18,944 bases of DNA from Chloroflexota bacterium (GCA_030665485.1 DAOUZV010000006.1:1-18944); one strand, 5' to 3'; positions 7,722 through 15,571 are shown, counted from the stretch's first letter. The notes: generated from the sequence alone by a model not told the origin. Numbers and translations: made by a program.

Positions 7722-9324
7722 CGTAAGTCAGCTCCCCTGTCATAGGGATTTTTACCATAACCTTGGTGCCATGCCCTGGCCGTGATTCTATACGGCAGGC
7801 GCCGTATATCAGCTTTGCCCTTTCCTTCATGGTAAATACACCGGCACCGCGGCCGCTGGGGTCAACTTTAGTCAATTTCCTCACGTCGAACCCCTTGCCA
7901 TCATCTTCAATATGAAGCAGGCATTCACTATTGTCGCACTCGAGTTTTACTAGGGTATTTTGGGCTTCAGAGTGTTCCAGTATGTTGCCAATTGCGCCCT
8001 GAGCTATACGGAAAAGCGTTACCTCTATGGCAGGTGGCAGCCGCTCATCGGTGCCCTTGAATTCCACCTCCACGTTTATACCCCGCCTCTGCAATGTGTC
8101 CTTGGCGTATCGGTGAATGGCAGCGGGCAGCCCGAGCTCGTCAAGCAGCGTGGGGCGCAGTGCCTTCATCAGTTTTACGATTTCGTTTTGGATGTGCACC
8201 GCGTATGAGTGAGTGTTTTGAAGCATTTTGGTCAGGTTATCGTCTTTGATTCCCAGCTTCTCTGAAAGTTGAATGATGGCTTGCAAGCTGAGTGTTACGC
8301 TGGTAAGCGCCTGACTGGTCTCGTCGTGAAGCTCCCGCGCGATGCGCTTGCGCTCATTTTCCTGCGCGGTAAGCGTGTGTTGCAGCAGGCTTTGATACCG
8401 CTTCTTGGCCATGTCCAGGCTTTGATACAGCTTGGCCTGCTCGATTGCCGTGCCGATGTAATCACCGATGGAGTTGAGCAGGGATAAGTCGTCTGTACCA
8501 AACTTGCCCGCTTGGTGGCTGGCAATGTTCATAACCCCCACAACCTTATCCTTTGCTTTTAGTGGAACGCTGATAAATCCTTTTAGCCCTTCTACATTGA
8601 TCAGGCTGGGGTGAGCGGTACGCGAGTCTTTCGATATATCCTCCAGCAGTATCGGTTGGCCGCTTTTGGCCACTTTGCCCGCTATGCCTTTGCCAATCTT
8701 TACCTCTAGCTTCTCTGTGTACCTGTCGGAGAGTCCGCGGTTCATGCGGTACCTTAGCGTTCCCGTTTTCTCGTCCAGCAGCATAATACCGCCGGTAACG
8801 CCGTTTAATATCTCCAGCACATTGTCCAAAGTGATTCTCAAAATAGCGTTTAAGTCCCACAGCCCGCGTACGGCACTTGATATATGGCTTAAAGCTAAAA
8901 GTTGATGATGGCGTTTGAGCATCTGCGATTCCAACTCACGCTGTGCGGTAACGTCTCTTCTCAGCTCTGCTATGGATGATATAGCGCCGTTTTTATCCCG
9001 TAGTGGGTATGCGGTGATCTCGATGTAGTGATCGGAACCGGGCACGTGATGCGGATGAGTTATGGTTATGGCGTTGCCGGTTTGAAGGACTTTCTTTAAG
9101 GGGCATATCCATATCGGTGAGCTACAGGGTTTTTTTCTGTCGTTTAACACCTGGTAGCAATACTTGCCCACAAGCGAGTTTTTGCCTTGACACAACCGTT
9201 TCTGTGTTGCCAGGTTGGCAAGTACTATTTTGTAGCCGCAATCTATGATGAGGAAATCGCCGCCAAAACTGTCGGCTACATCGTTTAGATTTACATCCAG
9301 AGCCTTTGCCACTGTTTTTGGCAT
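7693..9324 (-). CDS. Cytoplasmic PAS-GAF sensor histidine kinase (HisKA_3 / NarX-like)
   Basis: A 543-residue kinase without membrane segments or signal peptide, so it senses something inside the cell. Domains: PAS (about 15-130) with several cysteines (C45, C56, C67, C74), including the CSSPIWICPL segment seen in PAS domains of anaerobes; GAF (about 150-297); a HisKA_3 dimerisation helix with phospho-acceptor H333 in RIARELHDETSQ; and a HATPase_c domain (about 430-527) with N446, DDGKGFD (474-480) and a slightly atypical GRGAGVFTMKERA box in place of the usual GLGL. Start at 9324 has AGAGGT about nine bases upstream and lies 29 nt downstream of a good promoter. It overlaps the response regulator by 29 nt, its likely partner. 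The ligand is unknown; a small molecule at GAF or a redox cofactor at PAS are both possible. Confidence 0.93.
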   Translation of the reverse strand: MPKTVAKALDVNLNDVADSFGGDFLIIDCGYKIVLANLATQKRLCQGKNSLVGKYCYQVLNDRKKPCSSPIWICPLKKVLQTGNAITITHPHHVPGSDHYIEITAYPLRDKNGAISSIAELRRDVTAQRELESQMLKRHHQLLALSHISSAVRGLWDLNAILRITLDNVLEILNGVTGGIMLLDEKTGTLRYRMNRGLSDRYTEKLEVKIGKGIAGKVAKSGQPILLEDISKDSRTAHPSLINVEGLKGFISVPLKAKDKVVGVMNIASHQAGKFGTDDLSLLNSIGDYIGTAIEQAKLYQSLDMAKKRYQSLLQHTLTAQENERKRIARELHDETSQALTSVTLSLQAIIQLSEKLGIKDDNLTKMLQNTHSYAVHIQNEIVKLMKALRPTLLDELGLPAAIHRYAKDTLQRRGINVEVEFKGTDERLPPAIEVTLFRIAQGAIGNILEHSEAQNTLVKLECDNSECLLHIEDDGKGFDVRKLTKVDPSGRGAGVFTMKERAKLIYGACRIESRPGHGTKVMVKIPMTGELTYDEEDTDLDS

Positions 9325-9352
9325 GGCAAGCTACCTCTTTTTGGTATGCGCA

Positions 9353-9381
9353 ACCATAATCCAATAATGGGTTCTTGTCAA
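9353..9381 (-). promoter_or_regulatory. Sigma-70 promoter of the kinase-regulator operon
   Basis: Minus strand: perfect -35 TTGACA (9376-9381), 17-bp spacer, -10 TATGGT (9353-9358, 4 of 6 consensus bases). Transcription would start near 9346, giving a leader of about 22 nt before the ATG at 9324. Confidence 0.65.
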
Positions 9382-9435
9382 GTTTTATACTGGGGATTGT
9401 TGCGGCGTCTTAGGGGAATTACCGGTTTGTGGCAA

Positions 9436-10131
9436 TTAGAGGTACTTAACTATCTCGATTAGGCTGTTGATTTTTGGACAATCGTCAATTTCTTCAAGTA
9501 TGTTGTTGCGGTCGAGCAGCAGAGCTTTGATGCCCACTCCCTGCGCGCCGACGATATCAATGTCGTACTGATCGCCGACATGTATTGCCTCTGATGCTTT
9601 AACGCCAGCTTTTCTCAGCGCCGCCCAGAATATATGCGGAGCAGGCTTGCCCAGGCCCTCGTCCGGGGATGTGATTATGTAGTCCAGATGATCATATAAG
9701 CCAAGCTCCTCAAACGGGGCCTGGTTTTGTTCGGCGTTGGTGATCAGCCCCAGCTTTATGTCCTTGTGCCTCAGTTCGTCAAAGGCAGGTAGTACGTCAT
9801 CGTAAAACACCAGTTTTTTCTTGGCCTGATGCAGCTTCTGGATTATGGCAAAAGCTGTTTCCTCCGGAACGTCATCAAACCCGGCTTCTTCAAGTACTAT
9901 GACTTCATATTCTTCAAAAAAGGCCAGCTTTTCGTGCTCCGGCCGCTTGTATATTGCGGAGCGGGCGTTTTCCTGATAGAAAAACATATCCGCAAAATGC
10001 AGCGCCGCGCACATTGGTGTGATGTCGGTTTCAAGGCCGTGTTCTTTGAGGATGGCAATCTGCTGCTGCTCACGCGTCGGATCGTAGCGAACCAGCGTGT
10101 AGTACAGATCGAAGAATACTGCTTTTATCAT
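9436..10131 (-). CDS. HAD-superfamily hydrolase, haloacid-dehalogenase-like subfamily
   Basis: A 231-residue soluble hydrolase. All four HAD motifs are visible: motif I FFDLYYTL with nucleophile D8, motif II LITNA with T131, motif III GLGKPAP with K162, and motif IV VGDQYDIDIVGA with D187 and D192. A helical cap (about 20-100) sits between motifs I and II. In motif I the usual second Asp (DxD) is Tyr10, as in L-2-haloacid dehalogenases and many uncharacterised HADs, so a phosphatase role cannot be assumed. Start at 10131 is chosen because a promoter lies at 10157-10185: the frame is open up to a TTG at 10185, but that codon is within the promoter. GGAG lies 12-13 bases upstream, a weak site. 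Substrate unknown. Confidence 0.88.
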   Translation of the reverse strand: MIKAVFFDLYYTLVRYDPTREQQQIAILKEHGLETDITPMCAALHFADMFFYQENARSAIYKRPEHEKLAFFEEYEVIVLEEAGFDDVPEETAFAIIQKLHQAKKKLVFYDDVLPAFDELRHKDIKLGLITNAEQNQAPFEELGLYDHLDYIITSPDEGLGKPAPHIFWAALRKAGVKASEAIHVGDQYDIDIVGAQGVGIKALLLDRNNILEEIDDCPKINSLIEIVKYL

Positions 10132-10156
10132 ATCTTTTGCTTGGCTCCTGGTAGTG

Positions 10157-10185
10157 ATTCTATCACACCTTACGTTTGAGAACAA
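10157..10185 (-). promoter_or_regulatory. Promoter of the HAD hydrolase gene (extended -10)
   Basis: Minus strand: TGATAGAAT, an extended -10 (hexamer TAGAAT at 10157-10162), with a weak -35 TTGTTC at 10180-10185 and a 17-bp spacer. The predicted start is near 10150, leaving a leader of about 19 nt to the ATG at 10131. Its -35 is only 12 bp from that of the divergent acetyltransferase promoter. Confidence 0.5.
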
Positions 10186-10197
10186 AGGTATCTTTTA

Positions 10198-10226
10198 TTG
10201 ACAGGGTGATGGCATTACCCTAGAAT
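10198..10226 (+). promoter_or_regulatory. Sigma-70 promoter of the GNAT gene with an operator-like palindrome as its spacer
   Basis: Perfect -35 TTGACA at 10198-10203, spacer of exactly 17 bp, -10 TAGAAT at 10221-10226 (5 of 6). The whole spacer, 10204-10220, is the near-perfect inverted repeat GGGTGATGGCATTACCC (GGGT-n-ATG-n-CAT-n-ACCC). Transcription would start near 10233, giving a leader of about 50 nt. A protein bound to the palindrome would sit between the two RNA polymerase contacts and could also affect the divergent HAD promoter. Confidence 0.7.
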
Positions 10227-10282
10227 TTTTAGCAGAACGACGTTTATGTGAGATATGCTGAAGGAGGGCTGTAGCTTAACCA

Positions 10283-10726
10283 ATGGAGATAAGACAGGCC
10301 AGCACCGAAAAAGATAAGACCGAACTCGATCAATTCCTGTGGGAGGTTCTCTGGGAGCCGCTGGGTTTTGATCGTGATGTTCGTAAGAGGTTTAAACTTG
10401 ACAGTCCCCAAATAGACCTGATGGCTTTTGAAGAACGAACTTTGGTTGGGGGGCTAGTGGCCTACTATATAACGGACACGGAGGTTGAGATTCGTCATAT
10501 AGCGGTAACAAGCGATATGCAGGGAAGTGCCGTGGGCAGACGCCTTGTTGACAGTTTAACCTCTTTCATTTCGGGTAAACAGGTGACCAAGCTCAAGGTA
10601 TATGCCAGAAGCACGTCCGAAGGCTTTTACGCCAGATGTGGATTTAGGCCGGTTGGAGAGCGTTTTGAGCACGATCTGTTTGCCAAACATGGAATAAGCA
10701 TCCAACCCATGTGTCTTGAGCTTTGA
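10283..10726 (+). CDS. GNAT-family N-acetyltransferase
   Basis: A 147-residue protein with the GNAT fold. The core is seen as strand-4/motif A VEIRHIAVTSDMQGSAVGRRLVD: the acetyl-CoA pyrophosphate loop reads QGSAVG, where the fourth position is Ala instead of the usual Gly. Motif B follows as KLKVYARSTSEGFYARCGF, typical of ElaA/YjcF-like small acetyltransferases. ATG at 10283 is the first in-frame start after a TAA at 10277. A strong AAGGAGGG at 10261-10268 is 14 nt upstream, an unusually long spacing. The gene is divergent from the HAD gene and ends 4 bp before the stop of the convergent DUF2344 gene, with no terminator between them. Acceptor substrate unknown. Confidence 0.88.
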   Translation: MEIRQASTEKDKTELDQFLWEVLWEPLGFDRDVRKRFKLDSPQIDLMAFEERTLVGGLVAYYITDTEVEIRHIAVTSDMQGSAVGRRLVDSLTSFISGKQVTKLKVYARSTSEGFYARCGFRPVGERFEHDLFAKHGISIQPMCLEL

Positions 10727-10730
10727 TATC

Positions 10731-11408
10731 TTATCCGTTACCCATAGCCGAATCGAGTATAATGTTTGTACGGTGAATCGATTTGGGGTGGTTTGTAAAG
10801 CCCAGCGCCAGTGCAACCTGTTCCGGTCGTCCTGAAATCTTTAACCTCATCTTAAGTGCGGACTCATCGTTTTGATGCTCTGAAATACTCATATCCTCAA
10901 CCAGAGCTCTTATGTCGTACTCTTTGGTTTTGTTATCTCGCACATGCTGCCACTGTATATGCTCGCGCTTTAGAAAATCCTGAACTGCCAGCTTAACTTC
11001 TTCTGGGGACCTGTTCGTTTCAACCACAACGGTGTATACAGCGTAGCTCATTTGAGATTGTAGCGAGGGAATCTTCAATCCTACCTCTTGAACCTCGCAG
11101 ACCACAATCTCGCTTGGCAGTTGTCTGCTTACGTTGATTGTTAGATGATGAGGGGATATGCGCTGCTCCAGGTAAATGTCCAGCAGCTCTGCTTCGCTTG
11201 TGATACCCACCGCCAGCGGTGAGCCGAAAGACAGGCGCGGGCGCGGATTGAACCCCTCCGAATAGGCCATAGGAATACCTGCCCGCCTGAAAGCTCTTTC
11301 CCACAGGCGCATCAAATCCAAGTGCGATATATATTTCAATCCCTGCCCGCGGCTAAATTTGATTCTCAGGCGCTGTCTGGTTAGCTTTGGTGATAAGAAC
11401 CTTATCAA
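10731..11408 (-). CDS. DUF2344 / TIGR03936 family radical-SAM-linked protein
   Basis: A 225-residue protein recognised by its N-terminal block: LRIKFSRGQGLKYISHLDLM, then ERAFRRAGIPMAYSEGFNPRP and LSFGSPLAVG. In most genomes this family is fused to, or sits next to, a B12-binding radical SAM protein (TIGR03960) and often RNase E/G and ribosomal genes L21/L27. Here it lies instead behind a CorC-like gene and mtaB, itself a radical SAM enzyme. The start is TTG at 11408, supported by AAGGGG at 11416-11421 seven bases upstream; no ATG exists before the conserved block. The gene therefore overlaps the upstream gene by 56 nt. It is probably involved in RNA modification or processing; the function is not established. 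Confidence 0.85.
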   Translation of the reverse strand: MIRFLSPKLTRQRLRIKFSRGQGLKYISHLDLMRLWERAFRRAGIPMAYSEGFNPRPRLSFGSPLAVGITSEAELLDIYLEQRISPHHLTINVSRQLPSEIVVCEVQEVGLKIPSLQSQMSYAVYTVVVETNRSPEEVKLAVQDFLKREHIQWQHVRDNKTKEYDIRALVEDMSISEHQNDESALKMRLKISGRPEQVALALGFTNHPKSIHRTNIILDSAMGNG

Positions 11409-12642
11409 TCTTGGTCCCCTTCATTTTGGTTATGGTCAACTTCAGCTCCCCATATTCTGTTTGCTCGCCCTCATCAGGTATGTGCCCCAGTAAGCTCAGC
11501 ACGAATCCCGCCACCGTTTCGTAGTTACCCTCAGGTAGTGACAGGCCAAGTTCCTCGTTGGCCTGGTCCAGGCGCATACCAGCATCGAGCAGAAAGGTAT
11601 GTTCACCAATCGTTTCGTATGTTTTATGACGCCTGGCAAGTTCGTCGCCAAAGTGCCCCACAACCTCTTCGGCAAGCTGTTTCATGGTAACCAGACCATC
11701 GGTTCCGCCAAACTCGTCTACCACTATGGCGATCTCTTTTCCCTGAGCCTGCATCTCGCCGAAAAGCTCCCCTATGTGCTTGCTCTCCGGCACGAAATGG
11801 CCTTGTTTTATCAGGGTGGCGATCTCCGATTCGGGCGTTAACTCGCCTTTTGCATGGGCAAGAAATACATCTTTCGTACTCAGGATACCGCTAACGTTGT
11901 CTATGCTATCATCGAAAACAGGGAAGTTGGAGTGCGGATGCTCGGCGTAAAGATCCAAAAAACCTGCCAGCGTGGTGCCTTTTTCGATCCACACGATGTC
12001 CGGCCTGGGCACCATTGCCTCACGCACGTGGCTGTCACCGAATTCAAAGACTTTGCTCATCATATAGGCCTCGGCTTTTTCGACGATGCCCTCTTCCTGT
12101 CCAACATTTATTATGGTGCGGATCTCACCCTCACTTACCAGTGCCTTGTCCTTCGGTTTCCCTCCAATAAGTCTGGCTATACCTCCTCCAATGAAATTGA
12201 ATACAATAGCAAAGGGATAAAGTATCCATGAGATTATCTCTATAGGTATGGCATAGGCAAAGGCCATGCGTTCCCCGTGTCTTGTAGCAAGTATTTTAGG
12301 AGCGATTTCGCCGAAAACAAGCAGCAACATAGTGACCGATACCGTGGCAATTACTACTGCCCAACCGTCTTGAGCTGTTGTGTCCAGTGCTTTGATGGTT
12401 ATCATCGTGCCCAGTGACGCGGCGGCAGTGTTAAACAGGTTGTTGCCCAGCAGAATGGTGGTGAGCACCTTGGCAGGCCGCTGCATTATCCGGGTTACCC
12501 TCTCGGCGCGACTCTCACCCTTGCTGGCTAGGTGTTTAAGCCTCAGCTTTTGCAGCGATGTGAACGCCGTCTCCGAGCTGGAGAAAAAAGCCGAGAACAA
12601 CAGACACAGAAATAATAGAGCAATACCTATTGTGATACTCAT
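11353..12642 (-). CDS. CNNM/CorC-type membrane protein with CBS pair (hemolysin C family)
   Basis: A 429-residue inner-membrane protein of the CNNM/HlyC/CorC family, members of which transport or sense Mg2+ and other divalent ions. Architecture is complete: a DUF21 transmembrane domain (about 1-185) with hydrophobic segments near 3-22, 60-82, 94-112 and 128-152 and the conserved FSSSETAFTSL and VFGEIAPK motifs; a CBS pair (about 207-325) with MVPRPDIVWI and VVDEFGGTDGLVT; and a CorC_HlyC C-terminal domain (about 340-418). ATG at 12642 has GGGAGA about seven bases upstream. It follows mtaB by 28-47 bp and overlaps the next gene by 56 nt, so it is the middle gene of a three-gene operon. The older name hemolysin is misleading. 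Confidence 0.93.
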   Translation of the reverse strand: MSITIGIALLFLCLLFSAFFSSSETAFTSLQKLRLKHLASKGESRAERVTRIMQRPAKVLTTILLGNNLFNTAAASLGTMITIKALDTTAQDGWAVVIATVSVTMLLLVFGEIAPKILATRHGERMAFAYAIPIEIISWILYPFAIVFNFIGGGIARLIGGKPKDKALVSEGEIRTIINVGQEEGIVEKAEAYMMSKVFEFGDSHVREAMVPRPDIVWIEKGTTLAGFLDLYAEHPHSNFPVFDDSIDNVSGILSTKDVFLAHAKGELTPESEIATLIKQGHFVPESKHIGELFGEMQAQGKEIAIVVDEFGGTDGLVTMKQLAEEVVGHFGDELARRHKTYETIGEHTFLLDAGMRLDQANEELGLSLPEGNYETVAGFVLSLLGHIPDEGEQTEYGELKLTITKMKGTKIDKVLITKANQTAPENQI

Positions 12643-12689
12643 GGCGTCTCTCCCGTTTTATTACTACTTAAAGCGAGCATTAATCAATA

Positions 12690-13919
12690 TTAAGCTAACT
12701 CTCCCATAAGGCCGCTTTTATAGCTTGATACAAGTTTTGCCGGAAGTAACTCGTTAGAAAGGTTTTTTGTAGCTGGAGCAAAGACCCTGATGTAATTATC
12801 GGTTAGTCCTTCCATGAATCTGCCGGTTTTACTTTCCCATAATACTAGCATAGTTTGTCCAATGAACCTATTTTTATAGTCCTGCGACAGTTTTTCTGCC
12901 AGCTTTAACATTTTGATGCTGCGCCCCTTTTTTATCTGTGGACTCAAGTCTTTCATCGTAGAAGCAAATGTATTAGGGCGCGGCGAGTAGGTAAAGACGT
13001 GTAAATTGGCAAATTCCGTGCGCCTGCAAAAGTCGTAGCTCTGCTCAAACTCGGTGTCACTTTCGCCTGGGAAGCCCACGATTACGTCGGTGGTGATGGA
13101 GATTTCCGGTATGCCTTTTCTGGCTAAATGCACCGCATTTTTGAAATCAGATGTAGAATACCACCGTCCCATTCTGACTAAAACGCTATCACTTCCGCTT
13201 TGAAGAGGCAGATGGATATGCCGGCAAAGCCGTTCGTCTTGCCATAGTCTGAGTAACGATGGGGTTATGTCGGCTGGCTGTAAAGATGACAGCCTGAGTC
13301 TTTTGATCTGTGAATTTTCCAGTATTTGCTGCACCAGTTTTTCAAGATCATCATGTGATCCTATATGGGTGCCGGTAAGGACGATCTCTTTAAAACCATC
13401 GTCGGTCAAATGTTTTACTTCATTCAATATTTGCACTGTCGGGATGCTAAGTTCTGGGCCTCGTGTTTGAGGTACGATACAATATGCGCATTTTCTATTG
13501 CAGCCCTGCTGTATCTTTATCATGGCGCGTGTACGGAACGAATAACTTGACTCGCATTTGTCGTGGGGCAGGTATCCTGCTTTTGCTACCAGTTCAATAA
13601 GGTTCTGATTCTGCTTATCCTCAATAACTATACCCATACCATCAATGCCTTTAAGTTCCTTTGAGGCTCTTTTGGCGTAGCAACCGGTGGCTATAATCAG
13701 AGCTTCTGGATTTCTGCGGTGGGCCATCCTCAGTAAATGACGTGCCTTGCGGTCGGCTATGTGGGTGACAGTGCAGGTGTTCAGTATGTATATATCGGCT
13801 TTCTGATCGGAAGGAATTACGCGGTAGCCAGCTACAATGAGATCTCTGGCCAGTGCATCGCTTTCAGCTTGGTTCAGCTTGCATCCTATGGTGTCCACGG
13901 CTATGGAAACTGCGTTCAT
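12690..13919 (-). CDS. mtaB: tRNA t6A37 methylthiotransferase MtaB-like radical SAM enzyme
   Basis: A 409-residue methylthiotransferase, probably adding the 2-methylthio group to t6A at position 37 of ANN-decoding tRNAs. The N-terminal UPF0004 domain has TIGCKLNQAESD (C13), LNTCTVTH (C49) and ATGCYAKR (C80), ligands of the auxiliary cluster. The radical SAM core has CNRKCAYC (C140, C144, C147), and a TRAM-like domain occupies about 345-409. The GCKLNQ signature and N-terminal layout fit MtaB better than MiaB or RimO. ATG at 13919 is preferred: the frame opens at a TTG at 13940 but neither start has a clear ribosome site and family members begin close to the GCK motif. First gene of an operon with the CorC-like and DUF2344 genes. 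Confidence 0.92.
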   Translation of the reverse strand: MNAVSIAVDTIGCKLNQAESDALARDLIVAGYRVIPSDQKADIYILNTCTVTHIADRKARHLLRMAHRRNPEALIIATGCYAKRASKELKGIDGMGIVIEDKQNQNLIELVAKAGYLPHDKCESSYSFRTRAMIKIQQGCNRKCAYCIVPQTRGPELSIPTVQILNEVKHLTDDGFKEIVLTGTHIGSHDDLEKLVQQILENSQIKRLRLSSLQPADITPSLLRLWQDERLCRHIHLPLQSGSDSVLVRMGRWYSTSDFKNAVHLARKGIPEISITTDVIVGFPGESDTEFEQSYDFCRRTEFANLHVFTYSPRPNTFASTMKDLSPQIKKGRSIKMLKLAEKLSQDYKNRFIGQTMLVLWESKTGRFMEGLTDNYIRVFAPATKNLSNELLPAKLVSSYKSGLMGELA

Positions 13920-13959
13920 GCTATATTGGTTTCTTTTCAATTTACTATGTTATTATTAG

Positions 13960-13986
13960 AGTATAGAGTTCGTTACGTACAGTCAA
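13960..13986 (-). promoter_or_regulatory. Candidate promoter of mtaB
   Basis: Minus strand: -35 TTGACT (13981-13986) and -10 TATACT (13960-13965), each 5 of 6 consensus bases, but with a short 15-bp spacer. It lies 41 bp upstream of the ATG at 13919 in an AT-rich divergent gap that must also hold the promoter of the TPR gene. Confidence 0.4.
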
Positions 13987-14015
13987 GGCAAAGTTTGTTA
14001 ATAATGCGTTGATAG

Positions 14016-15012
14016 ATGGAAATTCTTTTTTATTACATTATAAATTTACTATATTTGGGCTACTTCGCTCGCAGATATTGGAAGTGGTATCTGAAAGCCG
14101 TTGGCAGAGGCCTTTTGACCGATATAGACGGTATCGCAGATGCTAAACATATGGTGGCAAACGAGAATCAAATGCTGATTCTGTTGTACAGGCTGACGAA
14201 GTATAAAATACTCAAATTAAGAAGCGCAAAAGACTATTTTGTTTTGGGCAATTCTCTGTTTTTGTTAGCTGAATATGAAAGTGCCATAGAATGCTATAAC
14301 AATGCACTTAGAATCGATGGTAAAGGTAAATATGCCTGGTACAATCTGGGGATTACGTTGGGGATTATGGGCAGATACAACGATGCCTTGGTCTGCTGGG
14401 ATGAACTTGTACTGAAAGACGGCCAGTTTAAGGAGGCTTGGTTTAACAGGGGTATAACGCTGGGTCACTTAAGCAAAATTGAAGATGCTCTTGCCTGCTA
14501 TGATCGTGTATAGGAAATCGATAAATCACTTAAGGATGGTTGGTATAACAGGGGCGTTGTTCTCAGTGAACTGGGAAGATACGATGATGCGCTTTTGAGT
14601 TATGATAGGGCACTTATGATATGTGACGATGAGGAGGCCTGGTTCAATAAGGGTGCGACATTAACCGAACTTGACCGCCATGACGAAGCTCTTGAGTGTT
14701 ATCACAGGGCTGTTTCGATCAACGAAAAGCTCAAAGAGGGGTGGCATGGTATGGGGCTGGCTATAGCTGAGCTGGGCAATTTCGAAGAGGCTTTGGAGTA
14801 TTATGACAAAGCGCTTGTTATGGACGACAGGTATCAAGATGCGTGGTATAACAAAGGTGTTGCGCTGGACATACTGGGGCGCTATAAAGAGGCGCAGAGT
14901 TGTTATAATAAGGGTGTTGCCATAAAAAAAACGATTTGAGGCAAGAGGCTGGAAGATCAAGGATAAACTACGGCACATTATGGGGCTCTTAGCCACTCTG
15001 GGTTATGTGTGA
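14016..15012 (+). pseudogene. TPR-repeat protein gene split by an in-frame amber codon (possible further frameshift in an A8 tract)
   Basis: The frame from ATG 14016 encodes a hydrophobic, possibly membrane-anchoring N-terminus (about residues 3-18), a linker, then tetratricopeptide repeats. It stops at TAG 14511-14513 and continues in the same frame to TGA 14937-14939. Seven 34-residue repeats can be laid out from about residue 69. The amber (codon 166) falls inside repeat 3, exactly where neighbouring repeats have Leu (ALRID, ALMIC), so one TTG-to-TAG change explains it. A second suspicious site is the run of eight A at 14924-14931: with seven A the frame would run on for about 24 codons to TGA 15010-15012. 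No ribosome site precedes 14016. Alternatives are two separate proteins (14016-14513 and from about 14595), amber read-through, or sequencing error. TPR identity is sure, gene state uncertain. Confidence 0.78.
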
Positions 15013-15141
15013 TTTGCATCTTTAATTATTTTATGATTTAATAAGGGACGTTCACAAGGCATAGAGTTGAAAATCCAATAAGGAGGGGGGTGATTAGGAT
15101 AAATTCGCAATACACCCTGCGTTAAATAGGAGGTTTGTAGC
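14940..15141 (+). promoter_or_regulatory. 202-bp leader of the small membrane protein gene, with a possible 11-codon leader peptide
   Basis: The first part may be the out-of-frame tail of the TPR gene (to 15012). After an AT-rich stretch comes AAGGAGG at 15080-15086, followed closely by GTG 15090 opening an 11-codon frame that ends at TAA 15123-15125. The true ribosome site of the next gene, AGGAGG, lies at 15128-15133. The spacing of the first ribosome site to GTG is only 3 nt, so translation of the mini-frame is doubtful. No terminator for the TPR gene was found. Confidence 0.3.
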
Positions 15142-15537
15142 ATGGGTTTATTAATATTAGGATTAATCTTTGGATTTGGTGGTGTGGTGGGATTTTTCTA
15201 TATCCCCGTTTTAGGGGTGCTTTTTGCAGCAATATTTGCTGGTATGCTAACTAAGAGTCCACTGAAGGGCTTAATCGCTGGTGCCGGTGGAGCCGCTATA
15301 GTGGGTGCAGTGCTGAGGTATCTACCAAGTGGCACGGTTAGTTTAACTGGTTCCAGCGATTGGTCGGCCGCGTCTACAGACTTAATATCGAGACTAGCTG
15401 GTGACCTTGCTTGGGGCCCACTAAATGATTCGGGATTCGTAGAAACCCTGATGGGCGATTACTGGTTCATCGTCATTGCGCTGGCTATAGTGGGTGCAAT
15501 AGGTGGTTTGATAGGAGGCATTGCAAAGAGGGATTAA
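15142..15537 (+). CDS. Small glycine-rich membrane protein of unknown function
   Basis: A 131-residue protein I do not recognise. Residues about 2-34 form one or two hydrophobic segments (LLILGLIFGFGGVVGFF and VLGVLFAAIFAGML), about 43-60 a Gly/Ala-rich segment (GLIAGAGGAAIVGAVL), and about 108-127 another (FIVIALAIVGAIGGLIGGI). The stretch between them (about 62-105) is polar with Trp residues and probably lies outside the membrane. The C-terminus is KRD. The start is well supported by AGGAGG at 15128-15133, eight bases upstream. It is a single-gene unit: strong terminator 34 bp after the stop. The small-residue packing pattern resembles DUF5518-like small membrane proteins, but I cannot confirm any family. 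Confidence 0.8.
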   Translation: MGLLILGLIFGFGGVVGFFYIPVLGVLFAAIFAGMLTKSPLKGLIAGAGGAAIVGAVLRYLPSGTVSLTGSSDWSAASTDLISRLAGDLAWGPLNDSGFVETLMGDYWFIVIALAIVGAIGGLIGGIAKRD

Positions 15538-15571
15538 TAACACATCACTAATGAATACTAGGCATAATACT

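Noticed and set aside
9417..9437. Inverted repeat AATTACC/GGCAATT as terminator of the HAD gene
   Set aside because: Only 7 bp with a wobble, overlaps the stop codon and has no T-run.
10132..10185. Upstream TTG start adding 18 residues to the HAD protein
   Set aside because: It would place the start codon within the predicted -35 element, and the HAD motif begins at the ATG at 10131.
12690..13940. TTG start at 13940 for mtaB
   Set aside because: No ribosome site, and the family starts close to the GCK motif; ATG 13919 fits better.
15090..15125. GTG-initiated 11-codon leader peptide gene
   Set aside because: Ribosome site is only 3 nt from GTG and the frame has no regulatory codon run; not strong enough to call a gene.
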